Shown piece after piece: positions 45,060 to 56,083 of a DNA stretch of 64,000 nucleotides. Position 1 is the stretch's first letter. Every line of letters starts with the position of its first letter. Made by a program: the position numbers and the translations under genes. The stretch is from Zygnema cylindricum (Eukaryota; Streptophyta; Zygnematophyceae; Zygnematales; Zygnemataceae). The stretch spans positions 60,001-124,000 of the forward strand of contig JBBHKE010001816.1 of assembly GCA_037447655.1 (NCBI GenBank). Direction: 5' to 3'. The notes under the pieces are model-generated. The model was not told where the DNA came from. It searched no databases and saw nothing but the letters and a program-made list of their open reading frames with translations.

Positions 45060-46030
45060 TGTTAAAAATAAGTATTTTTTAGGTCTAAATTAGATAAAAA
45101 GAGAAAAGAGAGCAAGCAGTCTATCTCCACCTCTCTCTCTCCATCCTCGATACTTGTTGTGGTCACTGAAGGAAAGAGAGAGAGAGAGTAGTGGAGCCAT
45201 GGGTGCCTTAGCTCCACTTGTGCAGGATTAAAGAGTTACCTAAGTCACTCTCAACAAAAGGTTTAGTCCGTCAAGACTCGAACCCCCGACCATTAGAGCT
45301 TGGCGTAGCCGTTAGCTCTAACCGGGCTGTCGTAGAAGTTCGCTTGAGTATATAGGGTTTGGTAAATACTTAAGATTAACGAAAATACACACATAAGTAC
45401 ATGGAGTTGATTAAATACAGTATGAATATGATTCTGCATGGAACAAATGAATCAGACATTTGTTTCGACGGTTGTGATCAAATACGAAACATTATCAGAC
45501 GGCACACGTCATAGTCGGGATCTGGAATGGTCACTTTGGCATTAAGTGACGTGGCATAACCTGGCGCCACGTGGAGAGATAACATTCGGTCGCGGAAATT
45601 CGGAGGAATGTACGAACAAGTGAAAAATGGACACGCGTCCGCTTAATAGCCTTGTCGTACATAGGCCGTACAAAAGGTACACCAGCAGTAGTACTTTTTG
45701 GTACAGTACAGTATTCAAATTGGTCAATAATTCAGTAGATAGAAGTTATTAAAGAGATTGAGGACTTAGTTAATTTTGACAGGCAGTCACCTCTCTCTTT
45801 GAGAGTTTGTACAAATTGGCATTTTTACTGCCTCATAACTTCTAGCCTGGTTTGGTGTTTTCAGAGATTCTTTTACCTGCAGACTCAAGGGAGTCCAAGC
45901 TGCACAGTGGTGCAGTCAAATTTTTTGCTTCTCTACTTCGGTAGCGGTGGTTCCCATTGAAAGTGGGAAAGTTAATAACTATCTAGAGATTTCGCGAATT
46001 ATGTAGTCCAATGGAGGTCACAGAATTAAA
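45060..46030 (+). repeat. CopE' 5' LTR
   Basis: 971 bases, TGTTAAAAATAAG..., ending AATTAAA (terminal CA mutated). It is followed by primer-binding-site sequence GGTTATGGG and gag start, so it is a 5' LTR, not a solo. Left flank TCACT. It carries the antisense tRNA-like part near 45260-45330 and GTAC cores at 45655-45705. Confidence 0.82.
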
Positions 46031-46069
46031 GGTTATGGGTCTACCCTCTAGGGTGCCCATCTTCAATGG
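46031..46069 (+). pseudogene. CopE' primer-binding site and first gag codons
   Basis: GGTTATGGGTCTACCC followed by codons for SRVPIFN, interrupted by CopF at AATGG. The reading resumes at 53797. Confidence 0.8.
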
Positions 46070-47135
46070 TGCAACTCTGAGACCTCCATAGGTCCTCAAA
46101 GTAGGCAGCTCACACGAAGCCTTTAGGATAACCCTGACCCCTTTGTATTTCGGCAAGAATAACTACCACCTTGGCAAACAAAAACTTTAACCGCCTTCAT
46201 CCGTGTGAAGGGAAGACTACCTTGAGTCGATAGCAAAAAGAATCTTTGAATTTGCTCGCCTGAGGAGTAAGTTATGAGGGTCAAAGTTGACCTTTTATAC
46301 AGAAGCTCTCTGGGAGAGAGGGTCCTATCTACCAATTTTTTCTAAGTCCTATCTCTCTCTAAAACTCTATCTATTGATATACGGCACCAATCATATTACA
46401 CAACCGTACACAAAAGTACAGCTGTCGTTGTACTTTCTGTACGGATATTGTATGACATGGCCTAATGTCGACACATGTCATATCCCGATTCGGTCCCGTA
46501 ATCCTCGGAGATGCCGCGATCCAATGTAGTGGTGCCACCTGTCATCTGATGTGGCGATGACCATAAACCCTAGAGATTCTTTTCTTTGATCTCGCCATTC
46601 TTCTCGGCTGTCCGATTGAGTGCAAATTTCAATCATAGACGTTATAAATACTTGCGCGGTATTTGTTTTGTTTAACAATCCAAATGCGCGGTACTCGTTT
46701 CCTATCCAAACCGTAATCCGTACTTTTACATAACTGAATCTATATATCCTGTAAACAGTTGCCGTTAAATGAATTATTCTACGTGGAAACATTTAAATAA
46801 CTAATAAACCCTATAGCTTGTAACTCTAGTCCGTAACTTAATGGATAAGGCTACCGGCTACCGGTGGCTTTATCGGACGGTAAGTTCCAGGTTCAAATCC
46901 TGGATTTTAAGACTTTCCTTTTGGTAAATAAACCACCAATCTGTAAATCAACTAATCTATTTCGTGTAAACCTGTGGAAAGCCTATGTAGCCATGGCTCT
47001 AGCTTCCTCTCCAACTTTCAGTGACTGCAACAAGTGTGGGAGTTGAAGAGAGGAGTTAGAGGCAGATTGCCTCGACATCCTATCTACATTATATTTTAGA
47101 CCTAGAAAATACCAAAAGAACCATCAATTTCTACA
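46070..47135 (-). repeat. CopF 3' LTR (left)
   Basis: TGCAACTCTGAGACC...CAATTTCTACA. It holds the best tRNA-like segment: TAATGGATAAGGC near 46840 and a T-arm-like CCAGGTTCAAATCCTGG at 46887-46903, followed by CCTTTT near 46917. Confidence 0.88.
46825..46922 (+). other. tRNA-like segment, antisense within CopF LTR
   Basis: On the strand opposite to element transcription there is a D-arm-like AATGGATAAGGC (A-box-like, as in tRNA-Arg). After it comes a perfect 5-bp T-arm stem with 7-base loop (CCAGG TTCAAAT CCTGG, 46887-46903), then TTTT at about 46918. The acceptor stem does not close well, so it is not a functional tRNA gene. It looks like a tRNA-derived Pol III promoter unit. Confidence 0.5.
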
Positions 47136-50100
47136 CTCCCCCTATTTTCTAGTCACTTTTTAATTTCAGACCACACTTCTTCCTCCAGAAAATTAGCTTA
47201 GGGGAAGGCACAAGTTTGGTCATCATATCTGCTGCCATCTCGCTATCTGGTCGGTACTCTAATCTAATAATTTGGTTATCTTCTTTCTCTCTAATAAAAC
47301 TGAGTCTAATGTCCATGTGTTTGGCTTTAAAACAATAGTTAGGATTGGCAGAAATAGCGATTGTTGCCTGATTATCACAAAAAAAAATATGCACACCACT
47401 CTTAAGGTAACCAAGCTCACCAAGCAAAGACTTGACCCACATCAATTCTTTTACAGCTAAGCAAGAGGCCATATACTCAGCCTCCATGGTGGACTGAGCA
47501 ATAACCTTTTGCTATTTGCTACTCCAACAACAAGCCACATCACCCACATATAATACATTTCCAAAAGTACATCTTCTCATCGGAGCATCACCATAACTGG
47601 CATCACTCTAAGTAGTGATGTCAGTATTCTCCCCACCCAAATGCAACCATAGATCCCTAGTTCCTATCAAATATCTAAGGACTCTCTTAGCTGCCTCCGA
47701 ATCTTTCTTAGTGGGAGCATTTAGACCTATACTCAACACTCCTACAGCTGCTGCTAAATCCGACCGGGTACAATTCATAAAATAGATTAGGCTTCCCACT
47801 ACTTGCTTGTAAGGAATAGTTTGCATGAACTTTTTTTTTTCAGGACTTAATTCCTCGTCTAAGACTATGACTCTTTCTTCCTCACTCCCCTCACTTCCCT
47901 TCTTTAACTCTATTGGAGTTGTACAACTATTAGCTTTATCCATCTGAAATTTTTCCAGCATGTTTCCTATTGCTTCTTTTTGATTCAATCTTATAATCTT
48001 TCTTTCTCGGTCTCTTTCTACTTCAATTCCCAAAATATATTTTGCTTACCCCATATCCTTCATTTCAAATCTCCCCTTAAGATCTGTTTCAGTTTATTAA
48101 TTTTTTCCATTGATTTACTTAAAACAAGCAAATCATCAACATAAATTGCAATAAATATAAAACCTTCCTCATCTTCAAAAACATAGATTGTGTGGTCTGA
48201 GCTAATCCGGATATTTCCCAAACCGGTAAGAAACTCATCAAGTTTCTTATTCCACTGTCGAGGCGCCTGTTTCAAACCATAAAGAGATTTAATCAGCCGG
48301 CATACCTTACTCTCCTCTCCTTCCTCCTCAAATCCTTCGGGTTGTCGCATGAAGATCTCCTCTTCTAATTCTCCATGCAAAAAGATTGTCTTGATGTCCA
48401 TCTGGTGCACCTCCATGTCTTCCACTGCTGCGAGACTGAGAAGTGTGTGAACAGAGGGAATTCGACGACCGGGGCAAAGGTTTTTTCGTAGTCGATTCCT
48501 TCTTTCTGTGTAAATCCTTTTGCCACTAATCAGGCTTTGTAACGCTCAATAGTGTTATCTAGGTTCAGTTTTAATTTAAAAACCCACTTACAACCAATTG
48601 GTTTTCGGTTAGGTGGACAATCCACCAGCTCCCAAGTATCGGCTGCCATAATTGAGGCCGTCTCATCATTGATGGTTCTCTTCCACCGGTTCCTTTTTGG
48701 ACAAGTCATCGCCTCTCCAAAAGTCTGATGTTCATCTTGATGAGATAGTATTGTTACCTTGTTATTAACATGTTTTTCTTGCAATATTTTGCTACTTGTT
48801 CTTCCCCCCTCAAAATCTGTGGCCGATTAGATGGTTCTCGTGGGTTCTTTCGAACAATATCGGCTTCTCCCCTGTCCCTTAATTCCGAATCAATTTCCAC
48901 CACGTCTTCCGCTTCGGGTAGAATTGTCACTGGAGTTTCCGCAGCCGAGTCGTTTTCGGTCTGATTTGTACCTACAAGAAAGTCATATTCTCTAAAACTT
49001 GGATAGTTAGGAAGCTCAAAGTTATTAGAATTTTCTGACTCAAATCTGATTTTTACTTACTTTGTTTACTTGAAGGGATCCACAGACTTTCTTTCATCTA
49101 TAACTACTAGATGCTTTACTAAGATTATATCTTCCCTTTTTAGATCATATACTCTATATCCTTTAACATCCTCATCATATCCTAATAAGTATTCGGTTTT
49201 CCTTTAAGATCTAGCTTCCAATTAGACCGATCTGTATCTAGACTGATTACTTGATTGCCTAAAACCTTTAAGTGAGATATGTCTGATTTTCGGCCGGTCC
49301 ATCCCTCATAAGTAGCTTGACCTTCTATAGCTAAAGTAAGAACCCTATTCTTGAGATAATTTGCATAGTTCATTGCTTCGGCCCAAAACTTCTTTCATAT
49401 CTTTTTATATGACATCATACTCCTAGCACTATCACTCAGTGTTATATTTAATCTTTCAGCAACACCATTTTGCTAAGGATTTTCAAAAACAGTCTTTTGG
49501 TGTTGCACTCCATCTTCTCTCAAAAAATCCTCAAACTGGTTAGAGGTATACTCTCAACCATTGTCACTCCTTACTCTCTTGATTGAGGTTTCATGAAGTT
49601 TTTCATTCCATGCTTTATATTGTTTAAAACATTCCTGAGCCTTTGACTTATTTTTAAAAAAATACACCTTGGAATACCGAGACCTATCATCGGTGATAGT
49701 CATCAAAAATCTCTTCCCCCCGGGTGATGGCACTTTGGCTGGCCCCCAAATATCTGTGTGTACTAAATCTAGAATCTTTTCTCCCTTATAGGTGGCAGTT
49801 TTTGGCAAAGGTAACTTGTGTGCTTTACCTTGAGCACATCCACTACAATCACTTAGATTCTCACTCTCACCTGAATTCCTTCCACTACTCCCATCTTTTT
49901 CATCTCTCTCAACTTATCTAGATTCACATGCCCAAGCCTCTTATGCCACAACATTATATCATGAACACTAGCATAATAAAGTTTCTTCTTTTCATTGCTT
50001 AAAATCAGCCTAAACATCCTTTAGCTACCTTTTTCAGCATTAAAATAAACTTCCTCCCCAAAACTAGCAAGAAAGACTCCTTTCTTAGTGCTAGTATCAA

Positions 50101-50654
50101 AACCATTATCATCTAATACAGACGTAGAGGTGAGGTTTTTGTTCAGCTGTGGAATAAACAATACATTGGAGAATGTAACTATGGATGTCTTTCCTTTTTG
50201 AAACTCTGAGACCTCCATAGGCCCTCAGAGTATGCAGATCCAAAAGAAGCTAATCTAGATAGTGCCGACTCCAAGTTAATATAAACCCAAGTGACTGACC
50301 CCTTTACAGTCAGAACACTAATATAGATTCACCCCTGTGAAATAACACTTTCTGTGTGGTCAGTTCCACCACAGAATGCAAAGTTAGAATATGAGATTTG
50401 GACACATTCACCCACTTTGACTTTCCCTTTGAAATGCAGCCACCCTGGCAGACAAAAACTCTGACCGACTACACCCCTGTGTAGCCTGGACTCCCCTGAG
50501 TCCGCAGCAAAAAGAATCACTGAAAATGGTCAAGTAAATTGATAGTTATGGCTGCCCAAAGTTAGCCATTTATACAAGGTGCTCTCTGGGAGAGACAGCT
50601 ATCTACCCAAAATTTCCTAAGTCCTATTCCCCCTCTAAAACTCTATCTACTGAA

Positions 50655-50735
50655 GTACGGCACCAATCAAATTACTGTGTCGTACATAAAAGTACAGGTG
50701 CCGGTGTACTTTCTGTACGGCCATTGTACAACATG
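50655..50735 (-). promoter_or_regulatory. GTAC cluster with CCAAT motif (representative)
   Basis: Six GTAC cores in about 80 bases, with CCAAT (ATTGG in the sense direction) close by. The same arrangement of five to six cores is present in CopA (10207-10280), CopB (17190-17275), CopC (24494-24568) and CopG (35660-35735). GTAC is the core bound by plant SBP/SPL proteins, including copper-response regulators. The function is inferred only from the motif. Confidence 0.5.
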
Positions 50736-50931
50736 GCCAAATTGTCGACACGTGTCATAGCTGGATTTGTTTCCGCAATCTCCGGAGTCGCCGCAATCCA
50801 ACATTGTCGCGCCACGTGTCACATTACGTGGCGATGGCTGAAAAACGCCAAAAGTACATGTTCCGTGATCGCGGCACCTATCGTGGCCGTCCGATCAAAA
50901 CCGGCTACAATCCTAGCCGCTGAAATTCGAC

Positions 50932-51024
50932 GCGCGGTATTTGTTTCGCTATCGAAACAAATGCGCGGTATTTGTTTCGCTGTCGAAACAAATGCGCGGT
51001 ATTTGTTTCGCTATCGAAACAAAT
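50932..51024 (+). repeat. 31-bp minisatellite of three perfect hairpins
   Basis: Three tandem 31-base units (starts 50932, 50963, 50994), with one substitution in the middle unit. Each contains TTTGTTTCG-4 bases-CGAAACAAA, a 9-bp perfect stem. Other LTRs have only one version of this hairpin at the same place. Confidence 0.95.
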
Positions 51025-52741
51025 GCGCGGTATCCGTTCTGCCCCCATTCCGTACTTCGTACTAAATTAAACTGTATCTATGTACTAAGTATCTATTAGC
51101 CGTTAAACGGATTAATCTACATATAACGATTTATATATCTGTCAAACCCTATATATCGTAATATCTGTTCTAGACATAACGGCTAGAGCTAACGGCTACT
51201 GAGGATTGACGGACGGTAGGTACCAGGATCAATTCCTGGGTCCGTCAACTAACTTTTGGTAAGTCTACCTAATTTACCCCCTGTCTTCTCTAGAGAGCCT
51301 AGGCTCTAGAGAGCCTAGGCAGCCATGGCTCTAGCTCCCTATCCAGCCTTCAGTGACTACAACAAGTATGGGGGCTTGGAAAGGGGAGTTAGAGGCAGAC
51401 CGCCTCAGCTCTTTTTCTATCCTAATACAGACCTATAAAATACTCAAATATCAACACTTCTACTAACACTTTTAGATCTACCGATCCTACAAAAGTAATA
51501 GTGACTATCCTCCCATCCCCGTACTCTATCTCTACGGTGGGAATCTTTCTTATCTTAGTGAACAGGTGTTTATCTTTACACATGTGCATAGATGTACTTG
51601 AGCCTTCAATCCAGCTTGCTTCACCTTTTAATCCACTGAAAGCATATTTCTGCTTTCGTGGAATTTTGACCTCGTTTTTCACTTCAAACTACTCATCCAA
51701 AATGAGTTCATCGTCCTCGTCCTCGGATTCCGCCTCATGTACCTGTGTCACAAGGGCCTTTTTTTTTCCTCTCGAGGGTCCACAGGTCTGCCCCTCCTTT
51801 AACAACTGCTTGGATAACTTAGTGCACTCAGCTATATAGTGCCTGGGTTTTTTACAAAAATGGCACAAACCCTTAGGAGTCCTTGGTCCAAACTCTTCGG
51901 TCTGATTTTTCTGCCGCTCCCCTCGATAATTTCTAACCTGTTTCCTGGAATCATTTTTCCTCCAATCAGTCCTAGCTGCCAAAGCTTGCCCACTCTTTCT
52001 TCCCCTTTAGATCTCTATCATATTCTCTCGAATGAGAATCATCCCTACCACTGAATTCCAAATGCACCTTGAGTCCGCCAAGTCCTGCAGAAGGTTCACT
52101 ATGTTCTCGAACTCATTGGGTAACTTCATCAGTAAACAGTTAACCTTTTCCTTTTCGCTAAATACTTTTCCAGCACTCTGTAGTTCCATGAAAAGTGTAG
52201 GAAGTTCATTGCAAAAATCCAACATCTTCCCCTTTTTGTTTACATACTCCTTAATTTTCTGATCAGCCAAGTGTTGTTGCTGAATCTTACCACTTCGGTA
52301 CATCTCTATGAGAGCCACCCAAAGATCGGATGCCCTCTCTACCTGCAAATGGGGAAATGCAAGCCCTTGAGTAAGATGGCGGAGGATGAAGTGCTTAGCC
52401 GCCATATTGTTGTAGTCCCACGTCTCGATATCATTCTCCTCGTTCCTCGGAATAGGTGACATGAATGCCGAACTCGTTGCTATTGGTGTAACTGTCTTTT
52501 TCTCCTTTCCTTTTTCCACCACCTCCCCTTCTTTTGTCTCCTCCGTTGAAAATGGATCTGCATTTCTAGTGAATCTGCCTTCATAAACCTTGGAGTCATC
52601 CCAAGACTCGATGGACGCCTCACCCGTCCACTCACTATTCCCCAAAACCGTTTCTCACATAGAGCTCGTGTTATCATACTTTCCCAGTATATGAAGCCAA
52701 CTCCATTGAATATGGGCACCCTAGATGGTGGGCCAATAACT

Positions 52742-53791
52742 TGTTACTCTGAGACCTCCATAGGTCCTCAGGGTAGACAGCTTCCAAGAAGCCTCTAGGA
52801 TAACCCTGACCGTTTTGTGTTTCGGCAAGAATAACTGCCACCCTGGCAAACAAAAACTCTGACCGCCTTCACCCTTGTGAAGGCAAGAGTGCCTTGAGTC
52901 GATAGAAAAAATAATCTTTGAATTTGTTTCGCTCAGCAGTAAGTTATGGAGGGTCAAAGTTGACCTTTTGTACAGAAGCTCTCTAGGAGAGAGGGTCCTA
53001 TTTACCATTTTTTTCTAAGTCCTATCTCTCTCTAAAACTCTATCTATTTATGTACGTTACTAATCATATTACATTGCCGTACACAAAAGTACAGCTGCCA
53101 ATGTACTTTCTGTACGGATATTGTACGACATGGCCTAAATGTCGACACATGTCATATTTGGATTCGGTCGCGTAATCCCTGGAGATGCCGCGATCGAATG
53201 TAGTTGTGCCACGAGTCATCTGATGTGGCGATGACCACAAACCGCCGAGATTCTCTTCCGCGATCTCGACATTCTTTTCGGCCATCCGATTGAATGCAGA
53301 TTTCAATCGTAGCTGTCATAAATACTTGCGCGGTATTTGTTTCGTTTAAAGAAACAAGTGCGTGGTACTCGTTTCCTTTCCAAACCGTAATCCGTAATTT
53401 TACATAACTTAATCTTTGTTTCTCGTAAACAGTTGCCGTTAAATGAATTATCCTACGTGGAAACATTTATATAACTAACAAACCCTATAGTTTGTAACTC
53501 TAATCCTACACTTAATGGATAAGGCTACCGGCTACCGACGGCTTTATCGGACAACAGGTACCAAGATCAAATCCTGGATTTGAAAGCTTTCATTTAGTAA
53601 AGAAACTACCAATCCGTAAATCAACTAATCTATTTCCGGTAAACCTCTGGATAGCCTAGGTAGCCATGGCTCTAGCTTCCTCTCAACAAGTGTGGGAGTT
53701 CAAGAGACGAGTTAGAGGCAGATTGCCTCGACTTCTTTTCTACATTTTATTTTAGACCTAGAAAATACTAAAAAAACCATCAATTTTTACA
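52742..53791 (-). repeat. CopF 5' LTR (right)
   Basis: TGTTACTCTGAGACC...CAATTTTTACA, next to the degraded primer site (GGTGGGCCAATAACT on the plus strand) and flanked on the right by AATGG. Confidence 0.88.
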
Positions 53792-53796
53792 AATGG

Positions 53797-55070
53797 ATCA
53801 GGGTTTATCTATTGGGAAGCCATGATGATAGGGGCTTTGTGTGAAAAATGATACTAGGGTATTGTTAGTGGACAAGTGAAACGTCCACCTTAGGGAACAC
53901 CAGTGGGATTTGGTGGAATAAGGTTTTTTGTAGCAACATTTGCTGCAGCAGAGGAGACAGATGATGGGGACAGCAGTGTGTCTGAAAAATTGAAAGAAAA
54001 GGAGACACCACTTACTCTTATTGCTCCTATTCCCATGACGCCCGGAGCGGCGATCGTAAAGACCGTGGAGACCGATACTCAAATGTGGGAAGACACCAAC
54101 ATGGCTGCCAAAAACTTCATTTTGAGACACCTCACACAAGCTTCGGCAACTCTGCACATTCACGTTTACAAAATCCAGGAGTTGTGGGTGAGTTTGATAG
54201 GGATGTATAGAGCTGGTACAATTCACGAGCTCCATTTGGCAGGGCAAAAGTAGGGAAATTATACTTACAAAGGGGGAAAGATGTTTGACTACTCTAATGA
54301 TCTTTCTTGTTTGTATATGGAGATGGAGAATGCCGGATGGACACGTACAATAAAGATGAAGGTTAACACTCTCATCATGAAGTTACCCGAATATTATGAG
54401 AATATAGTGTACAAAGTACAAGAAATGACTGATAGTTCATGGAAGTGGAATACAGTGGTCCGCATGATACTTGTGTAGGAAGCACGGTTGAAATCAGGAG
54501 AGGAGGAAAGAGCATTTAAGCTCTAGCCGCCAGAGGGGACAGGTGGAAACCGAACCCGAAAAAACCATACAAAGGAGAAAGAGTTCAGCCTGAAGGACCG
54601 AGGCCCCCAAAGGGCCTATGTCATTTTTGCAAAAAGCCGCGACTCTTTATCGCGGATTGTGTCAAGCTATCGGAGCTGAGGCTCCAAGAGAACCATGGAG
54701 GGGGTTTTTCCGGAGGGAAGAAAAAGGGACTTTTGGTCACAAAGGTGATATGAGAGACCGAGGACGAGTCCTCTAAGAGGATAGGGAGATTCTTCTTGAC
54801 GAGAGTCCGGAGAAGAAAGGGATCCCTCATAGAAAAAACTATGCCCTAGGAGCTATTCGAGAAGCTCCACAAGAAGGATGGATCATCGACTTAGGTGCAT
54901 CCATGCATATGTGTCGTGACAATGACCTCTTCGCTACGCTAAGGAAAATCCCTACTATACAAATAGAGTATAGGGATGGGAGTGGTTACTACAGATCTAG
55001 TGGGATCAATAGATCTGAAATTCTTAGTAGAAGGTAAGCCTTCTATACTCATTTTCCCAGATGTGCTCTT
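53797..55070 (+). pseudogene. CopE' gag and protease, continued
   Basis: Resumes after CopF with SGFIYWEAMMIGALCEK, a gag frame at 53903-54253 (FFVATFAAAEETDDGD, FILRHLTQASATLHIHV), then a frame at 54281-54478. The knuckle region is near 54620 (CHFCKKPRLFIADC, His lost), and the protease near 54890 reads IDLGASMHMC (DSGA changed to DLGA). It is cut by CopH at 55070. Its closest relatives in the window are CopH and CopI. Confidence 0.78.
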
Positions 55071-56070
55071 TGCAATTCTGTGTCCTCCATTGGACTACAG
55101 AATACGAAAGCCTCTAGATAGTATTTAACTAACCCACTTCAAGCCACAACCACTGCCGTCCAGGAAGGCAAAATGACAGTTTGACTTCACCTCTATGCAG
55201 CCTGGACTCGCCTGAGTCCGTAGCAAAAAGAATCACTGAAAACGGCCAACCAATCGATAAGTTATGAGCCGGCAAAAATGCCAATTTATACAAAGCTCTC
55301 TTAGAGAGAGGTGATTATCTACCAAAATTTCCTAAGTCCTAAAACCTCTCTCACAACCCCTATCTACTGAAGTACGAACCAATCATATTACTGTAAAGTA
55401 TATAAAGGTACTACGGCCGATGTCCTTTCTGTACGGTTGGTGTACGACAAGGCTGCTGAGTGGACGCGTGTCACATTTCCACTCGTTCGTATATTCTCCA
55501 CAATTCTCCTGACCAAATGTCATGCTTCCACGTGGCGCCACGTCATGCCACGTCCATAAAATCCAAAGTGACCATTCCGCTATCTCGGGGATGATGTGCG
55601 CCGTCGGATTAAATCCGACATTGAATGTCGACCGTTTAAAACAAATGTCTGTTTCATTTGTTTTGTGCGAAATGACGTTCGCACTAAACCTTGAAAAGTT
55701 CTATGTCCGTTCGTCCATTTTATAGTTAAATGGTTTCTGTATTATATAATACTTTAAATACTAATGAAACCCTATATCACCTAACAGACTTCTACGACAG
55801 ACGAGTTAGAGCTAACGGCTATGCCACGCTTTGCCGGTCGGGGGTTCGAGTCCTGCCGGACTCAACCTTTTGTTGAGAGTGACTTGAGTCACTCTTTAGT
55901 CCTTCCAATGGAGCTAGGGCAGCCATGGCTCTATTGCTCTTTCTCTCCTTCGGTGACTACAACAAGTATAGGGGCAAAAGAGAAGAGATGGAGGCAGGTT
56001 GCCTATATTTTCCTTATGTGATTCCGCTAATTAGTTCTAGACCTAGAAAATACAACTACTTATTTCAACA
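55071..56070 (-). repeat. CopH 3' LTR (left)
   Basis: TGCAATTCTGTGTCC...TTATTTCAACA. A perfect Pol III B box GGTTCGAGTCC on the plus strand is at 55843-55853, followed by CCTTTTG near 55865 and a GAGAGTGAC/GTCACTCT hairpin. TATA-like GTATAAATTGGC (minus strand) lies near 55285. Confidence 0.88.
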
Positions 56071-56083
56071 CTCCCCTTATTTT

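Larger units (their letters stand above)
50199..51456 (-). repeat. Solo LTR in CopF protease region, TSD CTTYT
   Basis: 1258 bases, TGAAACTCTGAGACC...AAATATCAACA. Flanks CTTTT (50194-50198) and CTTCT (51457-51461) are a one-mismatch duplication, and the CopF protein (KVLVE to GKTSIVTF) rejoins across it. It is longer than other LTRs here because of an extra R/U5 stretch near 50230-50400 and a triplicated hairpin at 50932-51024. Confidence 0.85.
47149..52740 (-). pseudogene. CopF gag-pol polyprotein (heavily broken)
   Basis: Reading right to left: gag (52720-52010, with FILRHLTQGLAFPHL and CNELPTLFMELQ); knuckle CHFCKKPRHYIAEC near 51860; a protease region in which DSGA has become GSST near 51620; the solo LTR at 50199-51456; integrase (50190-49180); spacer; RT (48780-48000, YVDD region near 48140); and RNase H to the stop at 47149. 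The primer-site ATG is mutated to ATT, and a stop sits in the U5 extension. It is broken into at least ten pieces. Confidence 0.85.
46070..53791 (-). mobile_element. CopF: Ty1/copia retrotransposon in CopE' gag
   Basis: LTRs at 46070-47135 (1066 bases) and 52742-53791 (1050), with a perfect 5-base duplication AATGG (46065-46069, 53792-53796). Removing it rejoins the CopE' gag (IFNG to SGFIYWEAMM). It contains a solo LTR at 50199-51456. Many stops indicate an old copy. Confidence 0.92.

Noticed and set aside
46825-46922. Functional tRNA-Arg gene
   Set aside because: The D-arm and T-arm resemble a tRNA, but the acceptor and anticodon stems do not close, and related copies sit in every LTR.
50932-51024. 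Regular 31-base direct repeats, CRISPR-like at first sight
   Set aside because: Units are adjacent without spacers, and the context is a plant LTR; it is a minisatellite.
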